A stretch of DNA of 64,000 nt from Astragalus membranaceus (GCA_039519185.1 CM076854.1:149592997-149656996), one strand, 5' to 3'. Positions 33,141-44,862 are shown, numbered from the stretch's first letter. Notes: generated by a model not told the origin, from the letters alone. Made by a program: numbers and translations.

Positions 33141-33954
33141 AATACTCCTGTACATGTACCGTTACATTCATATAGCTGAAAATAGAAATTTACTTTTCCC
33201 CAAATTTTCTCTGTTGCGTTCTTGATACAGTATTAATTGTAATAATCTTATTATATTTGTGATAGCGAAATAAGATTGTGGTGTTTGGTGAACATCAAAC
33301 CATCTAAATTGTATTATTTCCATTCTATGCGTAGAGATTCCCCAATATTATTATCAGATATTCTTGAATATGTGTGGATAAATCAGAGTGGCGCAAAAAC
33401 TCTCCAAATCCAAGATAGTGTTTTGTAGAAATCGAACGTTATCCTCCTATCACTTACAATCTCAGTGTATTTGCTGATAGAGATTTGGTAAGAAGGTAAT
33501 TTTATTTCTAACACTATTGTAGTGGTGTGTGAGTGTGTGTATACATATAATTCTCCTATATATTACAAAATCTATTCAGCAAGATGTTTTTCTGTGGTTG
33601 TTATAACAGCTGAGGCCAAATCAAGAAATACCTGCTGTAAGTGAGTAGTAATGGAGTGCACCAACAAGCAAACCAAGTTTGCTGACAACCAATATTTCGT
33701 TTTATCCAAATCCAGTCCACTTTGTTGAAAGTTTGAATCTGATTTGGACCATCAAGCTATGAGTTTCCCAAATTAATTTGCTGACAAATATGCTTACTGA
33801 TTGATGGATTCAATAATTAAACTACAATTTCTGAACAATTTATGATGATCCCTTTCTAGATTTGTGTGTGAGTTACGAAGGGACCAATATGGGCAATCAT
33901 ACTCAATCGTGGTTTCTCTAGGTTAAATACCAATTGTTCCTATATTTTTTTTAA
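33141..33954. other. Intergenic, unidentified
   Basis: Mixed-composition DNA with no long frame. 33230-33560 has the look of an old retrotransposon leader or LTR, but no ends were found. Confidence 0.3.
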
Positions 33955-34132
33955 AATCGGGTATCCTCTGCGCGTAATTGTAGAGACTAATTCTTCGAGC
34001 CCGATAGAATCAGAAAAGACGGCAAAGCTTTCCCTCAAGAGTTTTAACGCTACCGTATTCCCAAGGTTGGATTCAAATCCAGTACATTAGTTAAGATGGA
34101 AGAGACACGAATCATCTCATCCAAGCGCTCTT
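33955..34132 (-). repeat. SINE-like fragment interrupted by solo LTR 2
   Basis: The minus strand reads gcgcttggatgag and then a B-box-like ggatttgaatcc, as in tRNA-derived SINEs. The LTR inserted directly at its 5' side; sequence continues at 37139. Confidence 0.4.
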
Positions 34133-34535
34133 TGTAACACCCCGGTATTTCTTTAACAAAGGAATACCTAAATATACAATTTGGTTTACATCAGAGTATA
34201 AAATTTCTGTTCAGATATACATCCTTACAAGAAACAGCGGAAGACTATGAAATAACATAATACAATTTCGAGTCATAAGGCCGAATACAGAGACGACGAC
34301 AGGAAAACATAACAACTAGGGATAAGTCCATCGTCTATCTCCTCCTCGAGCGTGACAACTGAACATCCTGTTTACTTCCTCGTTCCGTGTTCTCTGTAAA
34401 AACAACAACAATGATTGGGTGAGACAACTTGTCTCAGTGAGTTCTACCATACCCCCTCACTATCACTCGGTTCCATTATAAAACCGTTATACATAGTTAA
34501 AAATATAACTATTATATCAATATATACCTAGCCCC

Positions 34536-34900
34536 TTCACCGGCCGTGCAAAGCCCACAATCCCGGTAAATGAAGTGCTGTTATATATTTTTAAGCCTTG
34601 TCAATTAATTTATAATTACAAGCTTTTCCAAGCGAAACATCGACTGTGCAAAGTCCACGATCCCGATGAATCGAAAGCCTATCTTATATATATACTTAGC
34701 CCATTACCGACCATGCAAACAACCACAATCTCGGCATCCAATATGCTTTTCATATATTATTAAGCCTCGTAATTTAATTTATAATTACTAGCTTACCAAA
34801 CGAAACCCGGCCGTGCAAACACCCACAATCTCGGCGAATCGTGTACCTATTGTAGCATACATCGGCCGTGCAAACAACCACAATCCCGATAACCCACGTT
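34536..34900 (-). repeat. Degenerate tandem repeats inside solo LTR 2 (5 units)
   Basis: Variants of ccggccgtgcaaacaaccac followed by aatcccgg occur near 34541, 34640, 34710, 34805 and 34860, with AT-rich links (tttataattac) repeated between some of them. Confidence 0.65.
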
Positions 34901-35344
34901 ATACCACGCCATAACGTTGCAGGGCCTAGGGTGAGGGCTCATGACCTTCCCTTCCTAGTATGCCATTCGTCGGGTCGTCACCCAACTCGATATAATCTAT
35001 ATATCGTACCAGCATTGGGCCGTCACTTAAATTCTAGATAATCTATATCTATTGTTGACCTATAACCTGTTTCGATTAATCCTATGATAGACATCCGGCA
35101 TTATAGTGTGATACCGAGTTGGACGAATTATTCGTTTTGTTATTCAAAAACATATGCTCACACGCGGTCTAAACGTCGGTTTTCAAACAGTTCTTGCTTT
35201 CAGAAAAACATTGAGTTAGTCAATTTAAATCACATATTAGAATATCTCTTTTAATAAGCTTTCCAACGCACCTGAGAACATCTCAATCGGGTTCCCGGAT
35301 CAAAAGTTATTGCGAAAACAAAATCAGTGTGTTTTCTGAAAAAC

Positions 35345-35485
35345 TGCAAAGCGTCGTGACGCAAACTGGTTCCGTCGCGACGCGAAAAGTTACAGAAAGT
35401 TTTGCGTTGCAAAAATAAGGGAGGTCGCGACGCGATGGCCACGGGCCGCGACGCGATGGCCACGGGCCGCGACGCGATGGGAGCC
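35345..35485 (-). repeat. CpG-rich minirepeats inside solo LTR 2
   Basis: gtcgtgacgc, gtcgcgacgc and then three copies of cgcgacgcgatgg joined by ccacgggc. This is the strongest CpG cluster in the window, in an otherwise AT-rich LTR. Confidence 0.7.
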
Positions 35486-35574
35486 AGAATTAGTTGAAAA
35501 CATCATTTCGAAAACCCGTTTTGTACCGTTTCGCTTTCTATTCGACCCCAAGACATTTCCTAACCATCGAGACT

Positions 35575-35785
35575 TAAAAATAGATATTATAATCAACATT
35601 TCAGTCCATATTCCAGTGAAAGCATTAAACCGTTTTTGGGAGAATAGCATTTTTACGGTAAAAATGCTATTCTCCCGAAAACGGTTTTTGACTCGATATT
35701 ATAATCAACATTTCAGTCCATATTCCACCGAAAAACCGTAAAAATGCTATTCTCCCGAAAACGGTTTTTGACTCGATAATTCTTT
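35575..35785. repeat. Perfect hairpin plus direct duplication in solo LTR 2
   Basis: A long inverted repeat (ccgtttttgggagaatagca against tgctattctcccgaaaacgg) is centred at about 35659. The block from tattataatcaacatttcag to the end of this arm is then repeated directly from about 35697 to 35780. Confidence 0.75.
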
Positions 35786-37382
35786 CGAAAATGAGTTAGC
35801 CTCAAATTGAATTTTCAAATCATTCAAGGTTATAAAAATGAAACCCTAATCGTGAGTAAAACTCACCGGTATGACGAGTCCCCGAGAAGTCGCGTCCTCT
35901 CTCGAACAATCGAACCGTTACCACTCGAACAATCCCCGTAATCACGAACACGCTCCGAATGTCTCCGCATCTGAACTCAATGGGCCCCACTTGCACAAAC
36001 AGCAACTCAACCAATCATTCTTGCTACTAAACTCCTCTCCGGTATATTGAACTGATGACTCTCGAGACTTTGACGAATCGAAACCAAACTCGACGAACCG
36101 ATATTTCCAGTTTTGCTTCTGATTTCCTGTATCAGGGTACAGTTTTGCAACAGGCGTAACTTGGTTAATTCGTGACCAAAATCCTCCAAATCAGTGCCCA
36201 TTGTAAAGAGAATTTTGTCTACTTTCTGATGGTTGAAGATTCACGTGCATGCAACCAGTAGTTTGGGAGATATCACCGAAACAAGGGGACTGGTTCAGTA
36301 CTGGGCCAGATTCAAAATTGAAACTTGTGGACACAATATCTCCCTCATTTCCTAATGGAACCCGATGAAGAACTTTATGTCTAGTTTCCAGAGGAACAAA
36401 AATCACTTTCATAGGAGTTGTGTACAGTGAGATACAATGTAAACACTGAAGATAGATCATACGGGTTTTACCCAGAATTTCCAGCAACACTCTCCTTTCT
36501 TCATCAACCATCTTGTCTTCACGAATCTGAGCTTCAATCTCCTGTAATCAGAAGTTCTACCACCTTCAAACACTTTCCAATCCACAATGTATGTTCAGTT
36601 TTGCCTTTCATCTATTTCCACATGGACATGCATGACTCCAAATTGATAAAAGCTTCATGGTTCTTACTTAGAGCTCCTCTATTTCGAAAATGGCATCAAG
36701 AAGAGGAGGATGGTTCAGGTTGTGATACAGGCACCAGAAGGAAGAGGAGGAAAATGGAAATTGATGGAGTAAGGATCACTTACATGCAATCAGCTGACTG
36801 GGAAAGGCACCTCCTCCTTCCTCTCTCCCCTTCGCCCTCTCTTCTCTCTATCTCTTAATGTTTTCCCCTTTTGGCTTTTCAGTTCTGAGTTGTGTTTCTG
36901 AAAATGAGTAAGTGAGGGTGGGTTTAGATGAGTGATGAGAAACGGGCTGAGGGTTTAAGTTGTGGTGAAATGACCAAACCGCCCTTGGCCCGTTTAAGTC
37001 ATGGTTTGGAGGCTAAAACCCCAATAATCCCATGGTTTTCTATTCGGCAAGGATTTCTCGACTACTCCTTTCTCGGGTTGCGATTAATTATTTCGCTCCA
37101 ATAATTAGATCGAACCTTTAAATTTTAGGGATATTACAATCTTAGGTTCCGACTGTTCCTATACTAGTTTTGAGGATTCGTGCCACGTACAAATTAAAAT
37201 TTGTTAAAGAGTTATTTCGTTTGATTATAATGATTGTTACTGTATTACATTAATTTAGTGAAGAAAATAATTTGGTAGGTACTAAAATATTTAACCAACG
37301 TTTGGTGTTACGTTTATATACAAAACACAATTACGGTCAAAAACATTCATATAGTTACGACAACATTGTCCAACATCAAACA

Positions 37383-37773
37383 TAACATATAGGCCAAAAT
37401 TCACTTTTCGTCATTTATCTTTCACCAAAATTTCAATTTGATATTTTATTTTTTTTTCTTCTCACTTTGATCCTTTATGTTTCAAATTTGTGTCGAAATG
37501 GTCATTTTTTAACATTTACATCCACCGACTTTAACAGACGTCACACTCAGAGTTAACATATGACGTGGCTTGCTTAGTTGGCATTAGTGACTAGGAAAAA
37601 AACGTAAAGGACCAAATTAAAATTTTGGTGAAATATAAAGGATCAAAGTGCACTTTTCCCAAAAAACTTCATCTTCATCCACAAACCCTAGCACCCTCGA
37701 CCACCTTCTCATTCTCTCTCCATCGCGTCACCATCACTACCATTGCAATTTCTCTCTCTCTCCCTCCCTCCCT

Positions 37774-37840
<67 letters not shown>

Positions 37841-38531
37841 ACTCTCCCTCTATCCTCCCTCGATCCCTCTATTCGGTTCTCTTCATACCCTTCATCTTCA
37901 TCCCATAATTGTAAATAAAGGTTTGGAACATCATTCTGGGTTTGGAACGTAATTCTGGGATTTTTTTATTTTGGGTTCCAAACCGTAATTTTTCAATTTG
38001 GGGATGAAGATAAAGGGGAGGAAGAGAAAATAGGAGAAGCACCAATGGAGGAGAGAGAGGGAGAGAGAGAGAGAGGGGGGGGGGGCGAAGAGAGTTGGGC
38101 AGTGAGGAGAGAGAGGTCGCAGTGGTGGTGGTGGTGGTGGTGTGGTAGAGAGAGTGAGAGGGTGGTGGTTCATTTATGATGGTGGTGAGGAGAGAGAGGG
38201 AGAGAGAGAGAGAAGGGGGGGGGCGAAGAGAGTAACACTTGAAGATGAAGTCTTTTGGCAAAAGTGCACTTTGATCATTTATATTTCGCCCAAATCTCAG
38301 TTTGGTCCTTTATGTTTTTTTCAGTTACTAATGCCTAGTCAGAAATGCCACATAATACGCCACGTCAGCTGTTAATGGCCAGCGTGGCCTCTGTTAAATT
38401 AAGTAGATAGAAATATTGAAAAATGATCATTTTGACATAGATTTGAAACATAATTGAACAAAGTGATAAAAAAAGATAAATGACGAAACTAAAATTTGGG
38501 TGAAACATAAAGGACAAAAAGTGCATTTTGG

Positions 38532-38542
<11 letters not shown>
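37383..38542. mobile_element. Foldback element (37392-38533) with microsatellite-rich arms
   Basis: Left end ggccaaaattcactttt and right end aaaagtgcattttggcc. Inverted arms of about 270 bp carry ggtcctttatg-type phrases. The inner part is also inverted in composition: CT-rich on the left (37751-37838), GA-rich on the right (38048-38218). Candidate 9-bp TSD taacatata versus ttatatata (7 of 9), blurred by the adjacent TA repeat. Open frames here are read through CT/GA repeats and are not genes. Confidence 0.65.
37776..37838 (+). repeat. (CT)n microsatellite
   Basis: About 31 uninterrupted CT units. Confidence 0.95.

Positions 38543-38627
<85 letters not shown>
38534..38627. repeat. (TA)n microsatellite, about 46 units
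   Basis: Long uninterrupted TA run directly at the end of the foldback element. Confidence 0.95.
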
Positions 38628-38630
<3 letters not shown>

Positions 38631-38825
38631 TGATGATCAACTTACTCCAAGAGTAACTCTTGTAAGAGTTACTCCACCCGATATATCTTTTTAGACATTA
38701 AGTTTTACCGATTCAACCGTCAAATTAATATTTCTAATTGAATAGATCAAATATGCAAATTATCATAAATTTTTAAAAATGTTTGATCTTTGATCAATTA
38801 AGGTAAATTCAACGTATATTATACT

Positions 38826-39410
38826 TTTCGAACTCAGACATTTGGTCTCCTTAATTATTTTAAAAAAAACTCATACATTTAGTTTAAATGGGGGTTTTTC
38901 ATTTTTTTTACTGATTTGGAAGTCTTTAAAAAAAAGTGATGTGTCTCTCATTAAACGATGTGGCGCCTGACGTAGGCACCACACGTGGTTGCCACATCAT
39001 TATTTATTTAATAAAAAATTAAAACTAAAATTTAATTACAAAATTAAAATATTTAAAATTAGAAAAGTAATTAAATTAAATCCTTTCTCTCGTCATATTT
39101 TTCTTGGGTAGAAAAATTGAAATGAAATCATTTTAAGGATTTTTTAAAAAAAAATTCTAATTTTAATGGAGTGACGTGGCTCCGTTAGTTGACCGAGCAG
39201 CCATATGTGGTGCCTACGTCAGGCGCCATGTCATTTAATGAGGGTCACGTCAATTTTTTTTTTTACAGGTCTCCAAATCAGCAAAAAAAACACATTTGGA
39301 CTAAATGTCTGAATTTTTAAAATGGAGGTACTAAATATCTAACTTTTAAAATTAGGGGACCAAATGTGTGAATTTTTGAAAATAGGGGGGACCAAAACTT
39401 TAATTTAGCC
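38826..39410. mobile_element. TIR element remnant with tggcgcctgacgtaggc palindromic arms
   Basis: Left arm blocks (cagacatttggtctcc, ttgatgtggcgcctgacg-type) are matched by inverted blocks on the right (tgcctacgtcaggcgcca, gggaccaaatgtgtg). The centre is AT-rich. Ends and TSD are not defined; the left arm looks shorter than the right. Confidence 0.5.
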
Positions 39411-41398
39411 AAATAAATAAAAGGAGGGTTAAAGGGGTCTATGGAACCCTAAATTCACATAAGTTTCATGGAGCAATTAAGTGAGATGGGGACGCTAGTA
39501 CAACCGTAGATATGAAGGAGAAGAGGTACAGGTATGAGGATGTTATAAAGATGCGGGGGAAAGATAGAGGGAGGAGGAGATCTAGGTGTGGCTAGGAAAA
39601 TGCAGCCGTGACTTGCTAAAGCATGGCCATGTGATGAAGATACCGAGGAAGAGGGAGTTGGCATCGCAGCCAAGGGAGATTAGAGGTCGGGAAGATTGGT
39701 TGTAGTTTGCATAGGGAGCGCAAAGAGATAGTGGGAGTGGTCTGGTGTGACAACTTTTACGCGGAAAGTAGTCATTAACGAAAAATGTACGAAAGTCGAA
39801 TAAATTTGCTTTTCAAATAAAACTTCAAGTCATTTTGAGATAACTTTTGCAGATATGTGATAACATTGAATTTCTTGGATCATATAAATAGGGTTTATAA
39901 TAACGATGTGGAGTAAATCAGTAAAAAAAACTTTCTCTTATAAAAGTCCCAAAAGCAACATTAATATTACAAATATAATCTGAATCTCGATTTTGCATGA
40001 TCAAAACAATTGATCTTTAATACAATTTGTTGAATACAAAAGAGAAAAATCGAGGTGTAATATCATACAACTTGATCCTAGGTGATTTGTAGCGGTCACG
40101 CCTCCACAATCACATGATTATAGAAGACTACCCCAACGACACATGACATCCAATCTAAAAAATGGTGTATGAATGAGAAAGAGTGTCTAACCCATATAAG
40201 GTATATAAGACAAACTAAAACAGCGAAGACTGCAACAATCTACCATATCAACATCAATTTGTTCGCACGCACATTTAAACCAATAGAGCAACCTATATAG
40301 TGACTTTATATAAGATCCCTCTATTAGCAACTACCTGCATTGCTGAATTAAACTCATTCTCCATCTTATTCCTATAACTTTTTGCTTACTACATATCAAC
40401 GGTGATGAACATAGCGTTCTAACATATAATTGTCAACTTCTGAATAGCTCTTGGCCACAACCAAATACATAACCATGTTCAATCAACTCAATGTACTTCT
40501 CACTCATACTGAAACGAGTCCTTAACCATATTGTGATAAGTTTTCCCCCAACAGGAACAAACCTTGAGGAATTCTACACGAATGAATATAAACGAACATT
40601 ACTATTTTGCAATGAAAACACTATGAAACATATATAGAAAGAAAACAAAGGCATAACATTAAATTTATATCAAGAAAGGAATTATTTATGCACCTTTTAG
40701 ACTACGACGTGTGTGAGGGGTTGTTATTGTAAGGATTGTTATTAATGTTTTTTTGTTTTTTAATAAGTAGTTGTGAGTTGCGGTCTACCCAAATCTAGAC
40801 TTCACTAGTCTAGTATGGTCGTAGGCTTTATTGGGTCAGGCTAAAAATCACGGCTATGAAAAATAGACTCAACTTTAGTGGCCCAAGCCTTATATTTTTT
40901 TTTAGGTTTTTTAGGGCAACCTGGTTAGCTCTACTGAAGTTTGAGGGTACTAGGGTGCTGTTGGGGAAAGAGCAGGCATGGGAGGAAATATAGGAGCATG
41001 AGGGTTTAACCGTGCACAACTTTTTGACGAAGATGAATCACAATGCGCGAGTTTAGTGAAGGGCGTGTGCACGCAAAAAACAGTGGGATGTCATGAGTAA
41101 ATTGGCTATAACATTTAAATAAAAAGCCCAAGTCCATTTTCTTGCATTTGAAACTCCAGGTCTTCTCTAAAACCAATCTCCACACTTATATAAAATAAAC
41201 TAGTGATTTCAAAAATAATATTAGTATTTTGAGACTAATATTTTACCAAATATATTTTTTTTACAAAAATAGTTTACCAAATATAAAACGTAAATTTAGG
41301 AACATTATTAAAATAAGTTAATCATCAAAGCAAACACACATAAATCAGTTATATGACTACAAATATGTATTCACACTATACACGTACAGTGACAGAGG
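39411..41398. other. Intergenic, with a possible decayed minus-oriented LTR (about 39747-40720)
   Basis: tgtgacaacttttacgcgg at 39747 looks like an LTR start, and the following blocks (cttgatcctagg, agcggtcacgcctcc, agagtgtctaaccc) resemble the middle of the minus LTRs elsewhere here, but no right end is certain. 40720-41398 has only short frames. Confidence 0.35.
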
Positions 41399-41630
41399 TA
41401 GTTAGTGGCGAGCAGACCCTCTGTGTTTAGCGCGGGAAACTGCACCATGCAGTTAGTGTAAAATAGACTTTTAAAGTCGGGTGAACAACCTACCCGATTT
41501 TAAATGTCTCGATTTTCACAAACATTTAAAATCGGGTAGGTTGTTCACCCGACTTTAAAAGTTTATTTTACACTAACTGCATGGTGCAGTTTCCCGCGCT
41601 AAACACAGAGGATCTGCTCCCTAGTTAGTG
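41399..41630. mobile_element. 214-bp nearly perfect palindromic MITE (41408-41621), TSD tagttagtg
   Basis: Exact 9-bp TSD at 41399-41407 and 41622-41630. Arms of about 95 bp are almost fully complementary (cgcgggaaactgcaccatgc, taaagtcgggtgaacaacc), leaving a loop of about 20 bp. The TSD length puts it with MULEs. Confidence 0.9.
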
Positions 41631-41779
41631 GGCTAAGGAAGAATAATATATCATTCGTAATCAGTGGCAGATCTTAAAAAAAAACAAGGGTGGGCTGCTA
41701 AAATAAACTATTATAATATATAAATTAAATATGCAAATCATATTAATCACAAAGTTGATCATCAAAAAATTAAACTGTG

Positions 41780-42167
41780 TACCTTAAAGTAATGCTCTAC
41801 GAGTTCCAAGTGACTTGAAATCTTCGATAATAGACTCAACTAATGTTTTTACTAATTTCCCTTTCAATGTAAACTGTCATGCTATCAGCTAGAAACCCAC
41901 ATTCCATCTTGTTTCTCAACCTAGTCTTGATCGTTTTCATTGCTGAAAAAAACCTCTCAATTCTTCAACTCTTGGAACTTCAACGGGTTGAGGCGTAGAA
42001 GTTATCACTTCTTCAATTCTTGGAACTTCAGCAGGTTGAGGAGTAGAATTTATCACTTCAATTCTTGGAACTTTAACAGGTTCAGATGTAGAAGCTATCA
42101 CTTGTTTATCTCTTTCATTCTCACAAACATTCCTCTTAAAAAAATGATCAATTGTTCTGTTCATCAT
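41780..42167 (-). pseudogene. hAT (TTF-type) transposase remnant: N-terminus joined to C-terminal hATC piece
   Basis: The minus-strand start MMNRTIDHFFKRN at 42167 resembles the beginning of TTF-type hAT transposases. It is followed by three repeats of a 16-18-residue unit (PRIEEVITSTPQPVEV type), seen in DNA as units of about 51-54 bp. In a different frame the sequence then reads ERFFSAMKTIKTRLRNKM, the conserved hAT C-terminal dimerisation motif (ERxFSAMKxIKTxLRN), and VYIEREI. The zinc finger and catalytic core between them are missing, and the junction is out of frame. It cannot encode an active enzyme. The element probably relied on a full-length relative. Confidence 0.65.
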
Positions 42168-42826
42168 TTTTACAATCTAAAATCAACAAAGAATCAATCC
42201 ATAAATTGTTCTACTTAATTAATTTAAAACCAGAATGCATAAAGCATAATGCATAATGCATAGACTAGCAACAAGCCATGAGATTGGGGATTCGCAGGAA
42301 CAACAATAGCAACAATGCAATTCGCAGAATACATAAATTTAAAAAAACAACCATAGCAATTAGCGACCAGAGCAACAATAGGAACAACAATAGCAAGTTA
42401 GCAACAATAGCAACCAGAATGCATCAAATAACATTAACACTTCATTGGAATTCGCAGCAACAACAACAATAACATTTCATTTCTACCAATCAATTTAAAA
42501 TCAACAATAGCAATAAGATTGGGAACTTTGAATCCCTAAATGTAATAACAGTTATCTATAATATATGGCAGAGGCTTACAGTTGACGAACGACGAGACTG
42601 ACGGTGAGGAACGGCGACGAGCAACGACGATGATCAACAACTAGCAACAGTGATGAACCGTGAACGGCGAAGAGCGACAGCGATGAACGGTCAGGAACGG
42701 CGACAAACGACGATTGAAGGAGAGAGAACGTGAGAGAGGTGGTGTGCGAAAAAAAGAGAAGAGAGAACGATGTTGGTTTTAGCGTTGGCGCGTTGCTGCG
42801 TTTGAGAAAGAAAGAGGAGGCAACGT

Positions 42827-44862
42827 GCGTGGGACGGCTATGGCTTATGATACTAACTCATTTGCTTAGTAATAGTTACTAAATCGTTACTAGTCATTGG
42901 ATTGACAAAATTTCAATGAAATTCAATCTAATGGCTAGTTTTTAATAGGGGTATTGTGTCACATCCATTTTTTTTGGTTTTAATTTCAATGAAATTCATT
43001 AAATTATTTAATAAATGTTCCTTTTTTTTAGGGATTATTAAAACAAAAGCATTTATTTACTCATTGATTTTCTCTTCCACTATCTTCTCTCTCACAATTT
43101 TATCTGTCACGTTATTTTCATCTGTTATTTTTCTTCTTCTTCTTCTTCTTCTTCTTCTTCTTCTTCTTCTTCTTCTTCTTCTTCTTCTTCTTCTTCTTCT
43201 TTTTCTTTATGTTACATATATCTTTCTTTATTTTTCACGCAAAAGAAGCCTAAAAAACGCACTCACGTCAAAAAAATAAGACGCCCACGGGTGTTTAAAA
43301 AACGGACTCCGTTGATCCACGCCATTGATCATGTCTCGTTATGATGTTGATTAACATGGGACTAAAATCAGTTTTTCATCGGTACTTGCGCGTAAGTCCT
43401 TTCTTCTTCATACAATCTTGATATATTCTGTGGTTTCCACTAACCGAAGTCATATTTTTATTTGGTTAGATCGTACTAACCGAAGTTATCTTATTCCCTG
43501 GCTACAATAGGACTAACCGAAATTATGTTTTTCCCTGGCTAGAACTATAGTAACCGAAGTTATGCTATTTCATGGCTAGAATTGGACTAACCAAAGTTAT
43601 GTTATATCCTGGCTAGAAACCCACTAACCAAAGTTATGTTATTCCCTGGCTAGAATTGGACTAACCAAAGATATGTTATTCCCTGTCTAGAATTCCTCTA
43701 ACCGAAGTTATGTTATCTTTTGGTTAGAATTGTACTAACCAAAAAATATAGCCACCTTACATATGAGTATCTCTCACAAAACCATGTACATCTCACAGTC
43801 CAAAAATATAGTGGAATTATTTAATAAATGTTCCTTTTTTTAGGGATTATTAAAACAAAAGCATTTATTTACTCCTTGATTTTCTCTTCCACTATCTTCT
43901 CTCTCACAATTCCACTATCTTCTCTCTCACAATTTTATCTGTCACGTTATTTTCATCTGTTATTTTTCTTCTTCTTTTTCTTTTTCTTTTCTTTTTCTTT
44001 TTCTTCTTCTTCTTCTTCTTCTTCTTCTTCTTCTTCTTCTTCTTCTTTTTCTTCATGTTACAATTCTAACCAAAGGATAACATAACTTCGGTTAGAGGAA
44101 TTCTAGACAGGGAATAACATATCTTTGGTTAGTCCAATTCTAGCCAGGGAATAACATAACTTTGGTTAGTGGATTTCTAGCCAGGATATAACATAACTTC
44201 GGTTAGTTCAATTCTAGCCATGAAATAGCATAACTTCGGTTACTATAGTTCTAGCAGGGAAAAACATAACTTCGGTTAGTCCTATTGTAGCCAGGGAATA
44301 AGATAACTTCGGTTAGTACGATCTAACCAAATAAAAATATGACTTCGGTTAGTGGAAACCACAGAATATATCAAGATTGTATGAAGAAGAATGGACTTAC
44401 GCGCAAGTAACGATGAAAAACTGATTTTAGTCCCATGTTCATCAACATCATAACGAGACATGATCAATGGCGTGGATCAACGGAGTCCGTTTTTTAAACA
44501 CCCGTGGGCGTCTTATTTTTTGGCGTGAGTGCATTTTTTAGGCTTCTTTTGCGTGAAAAATAAAGAAAAATATATGTAACATGAAGAAAAAGAAGAAGAA
44601 GAAGAAGAAAAAGAAAAAGAAGAAGAAAAATAACAGATGAAAATAACGTGACAGATAAAATTGTGAGAGAGAAAATAGTGGAATTGTGAGAGAGAAGATA
44701 GTGGAAGAGAAAATCAAGGAGTAAATAAATGCTTTTGTTTTAATAATCCCTAAAAAAAAGAACATTTATTAATTTATTTAATATAGTAAATTACTACTAT
44801 AACCCTTTAGTAACTATTACTAAGCTACTAGCTTAGTAGCATAAGTCAGACTCGCGTGGGAC
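42827..44862. mobile_element. 2-kb foldback MULE-type element (42836-44853) nested in the hAT element, TSD gcgtgggac
   Basis: Flanks gcgtgggac at 42827-42835 and 44854-44862 are identical (9 bp). Arms of roughly 800-850 bp are inverted copies. From outside in each has tcttagtaatagttact-like ends, a block ttattaaaacaaaagc, a CTT/AAG repeat, gcgtgagtgc-type sequence, and six or more copies of ctaaccgaagttatg with wccctggctagaa. The middle (about 43810-44050) repeats the outer block in direct orientation, so the left side has one and a half arms. No coding capacity. Confidence 0.8.
43131..43201 (+). repeat. (TTC)n microsatellite
   Basis: About 23 CTT units in the left arm of the foldback element; a shorter, impure counterpart lies at 43967-44052, and an inverted one at about 44583-44635. 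Confidence 0.9.

Larger units (their letters stand above)
34128..37143 (-). mobile_element. Solo LTR 2 (34133-37138), Tekay-like, 3006 bp
   Basis: Left end tgtaacaccccgg at 34133; right end gggatattaca ending 37138. TSD ctctt versus atctt (4 of 5). Minus orientation. Contains ctctgtaaaaacaacaac and gagacaacttgtctcagtgag blocks shared with the other LTRs here. The GC-rich insert at 35345-35485 and a perfect hairpin at about 35630-35690 are described separately. The open frame at 36418-36858 lies wholly inside and is not considered a gene. Confidence 0.75.

Noticed and set aside
36418..36858. 146-codon open frame, plus strand
   Set aside because: It lies inside solo LTR 2, has no recognisable domain, and its equivalent is not open in related LTRs here.
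37625..38261. Ser/Leu- and Pro/Leu-rich frames on both strands
   Set aside because: Translation of CT and GA microsatellites.
38365..38694. Ile/Tyr repeat frames
   Set aside because: Translation of the TA microsatellite.
39455..39673. 72-codon frame, minus strand, Ser/Pro-rich
   Set aside because: Isolated, low complexity, no upstream promoter or splice partners visible.
42956..44765. Leu-, Phe- and Ser-rich frames, three related copies
   Set aside because: Translation of the CTT repeats in the foldback arms; three copies reflect the arm duplication.
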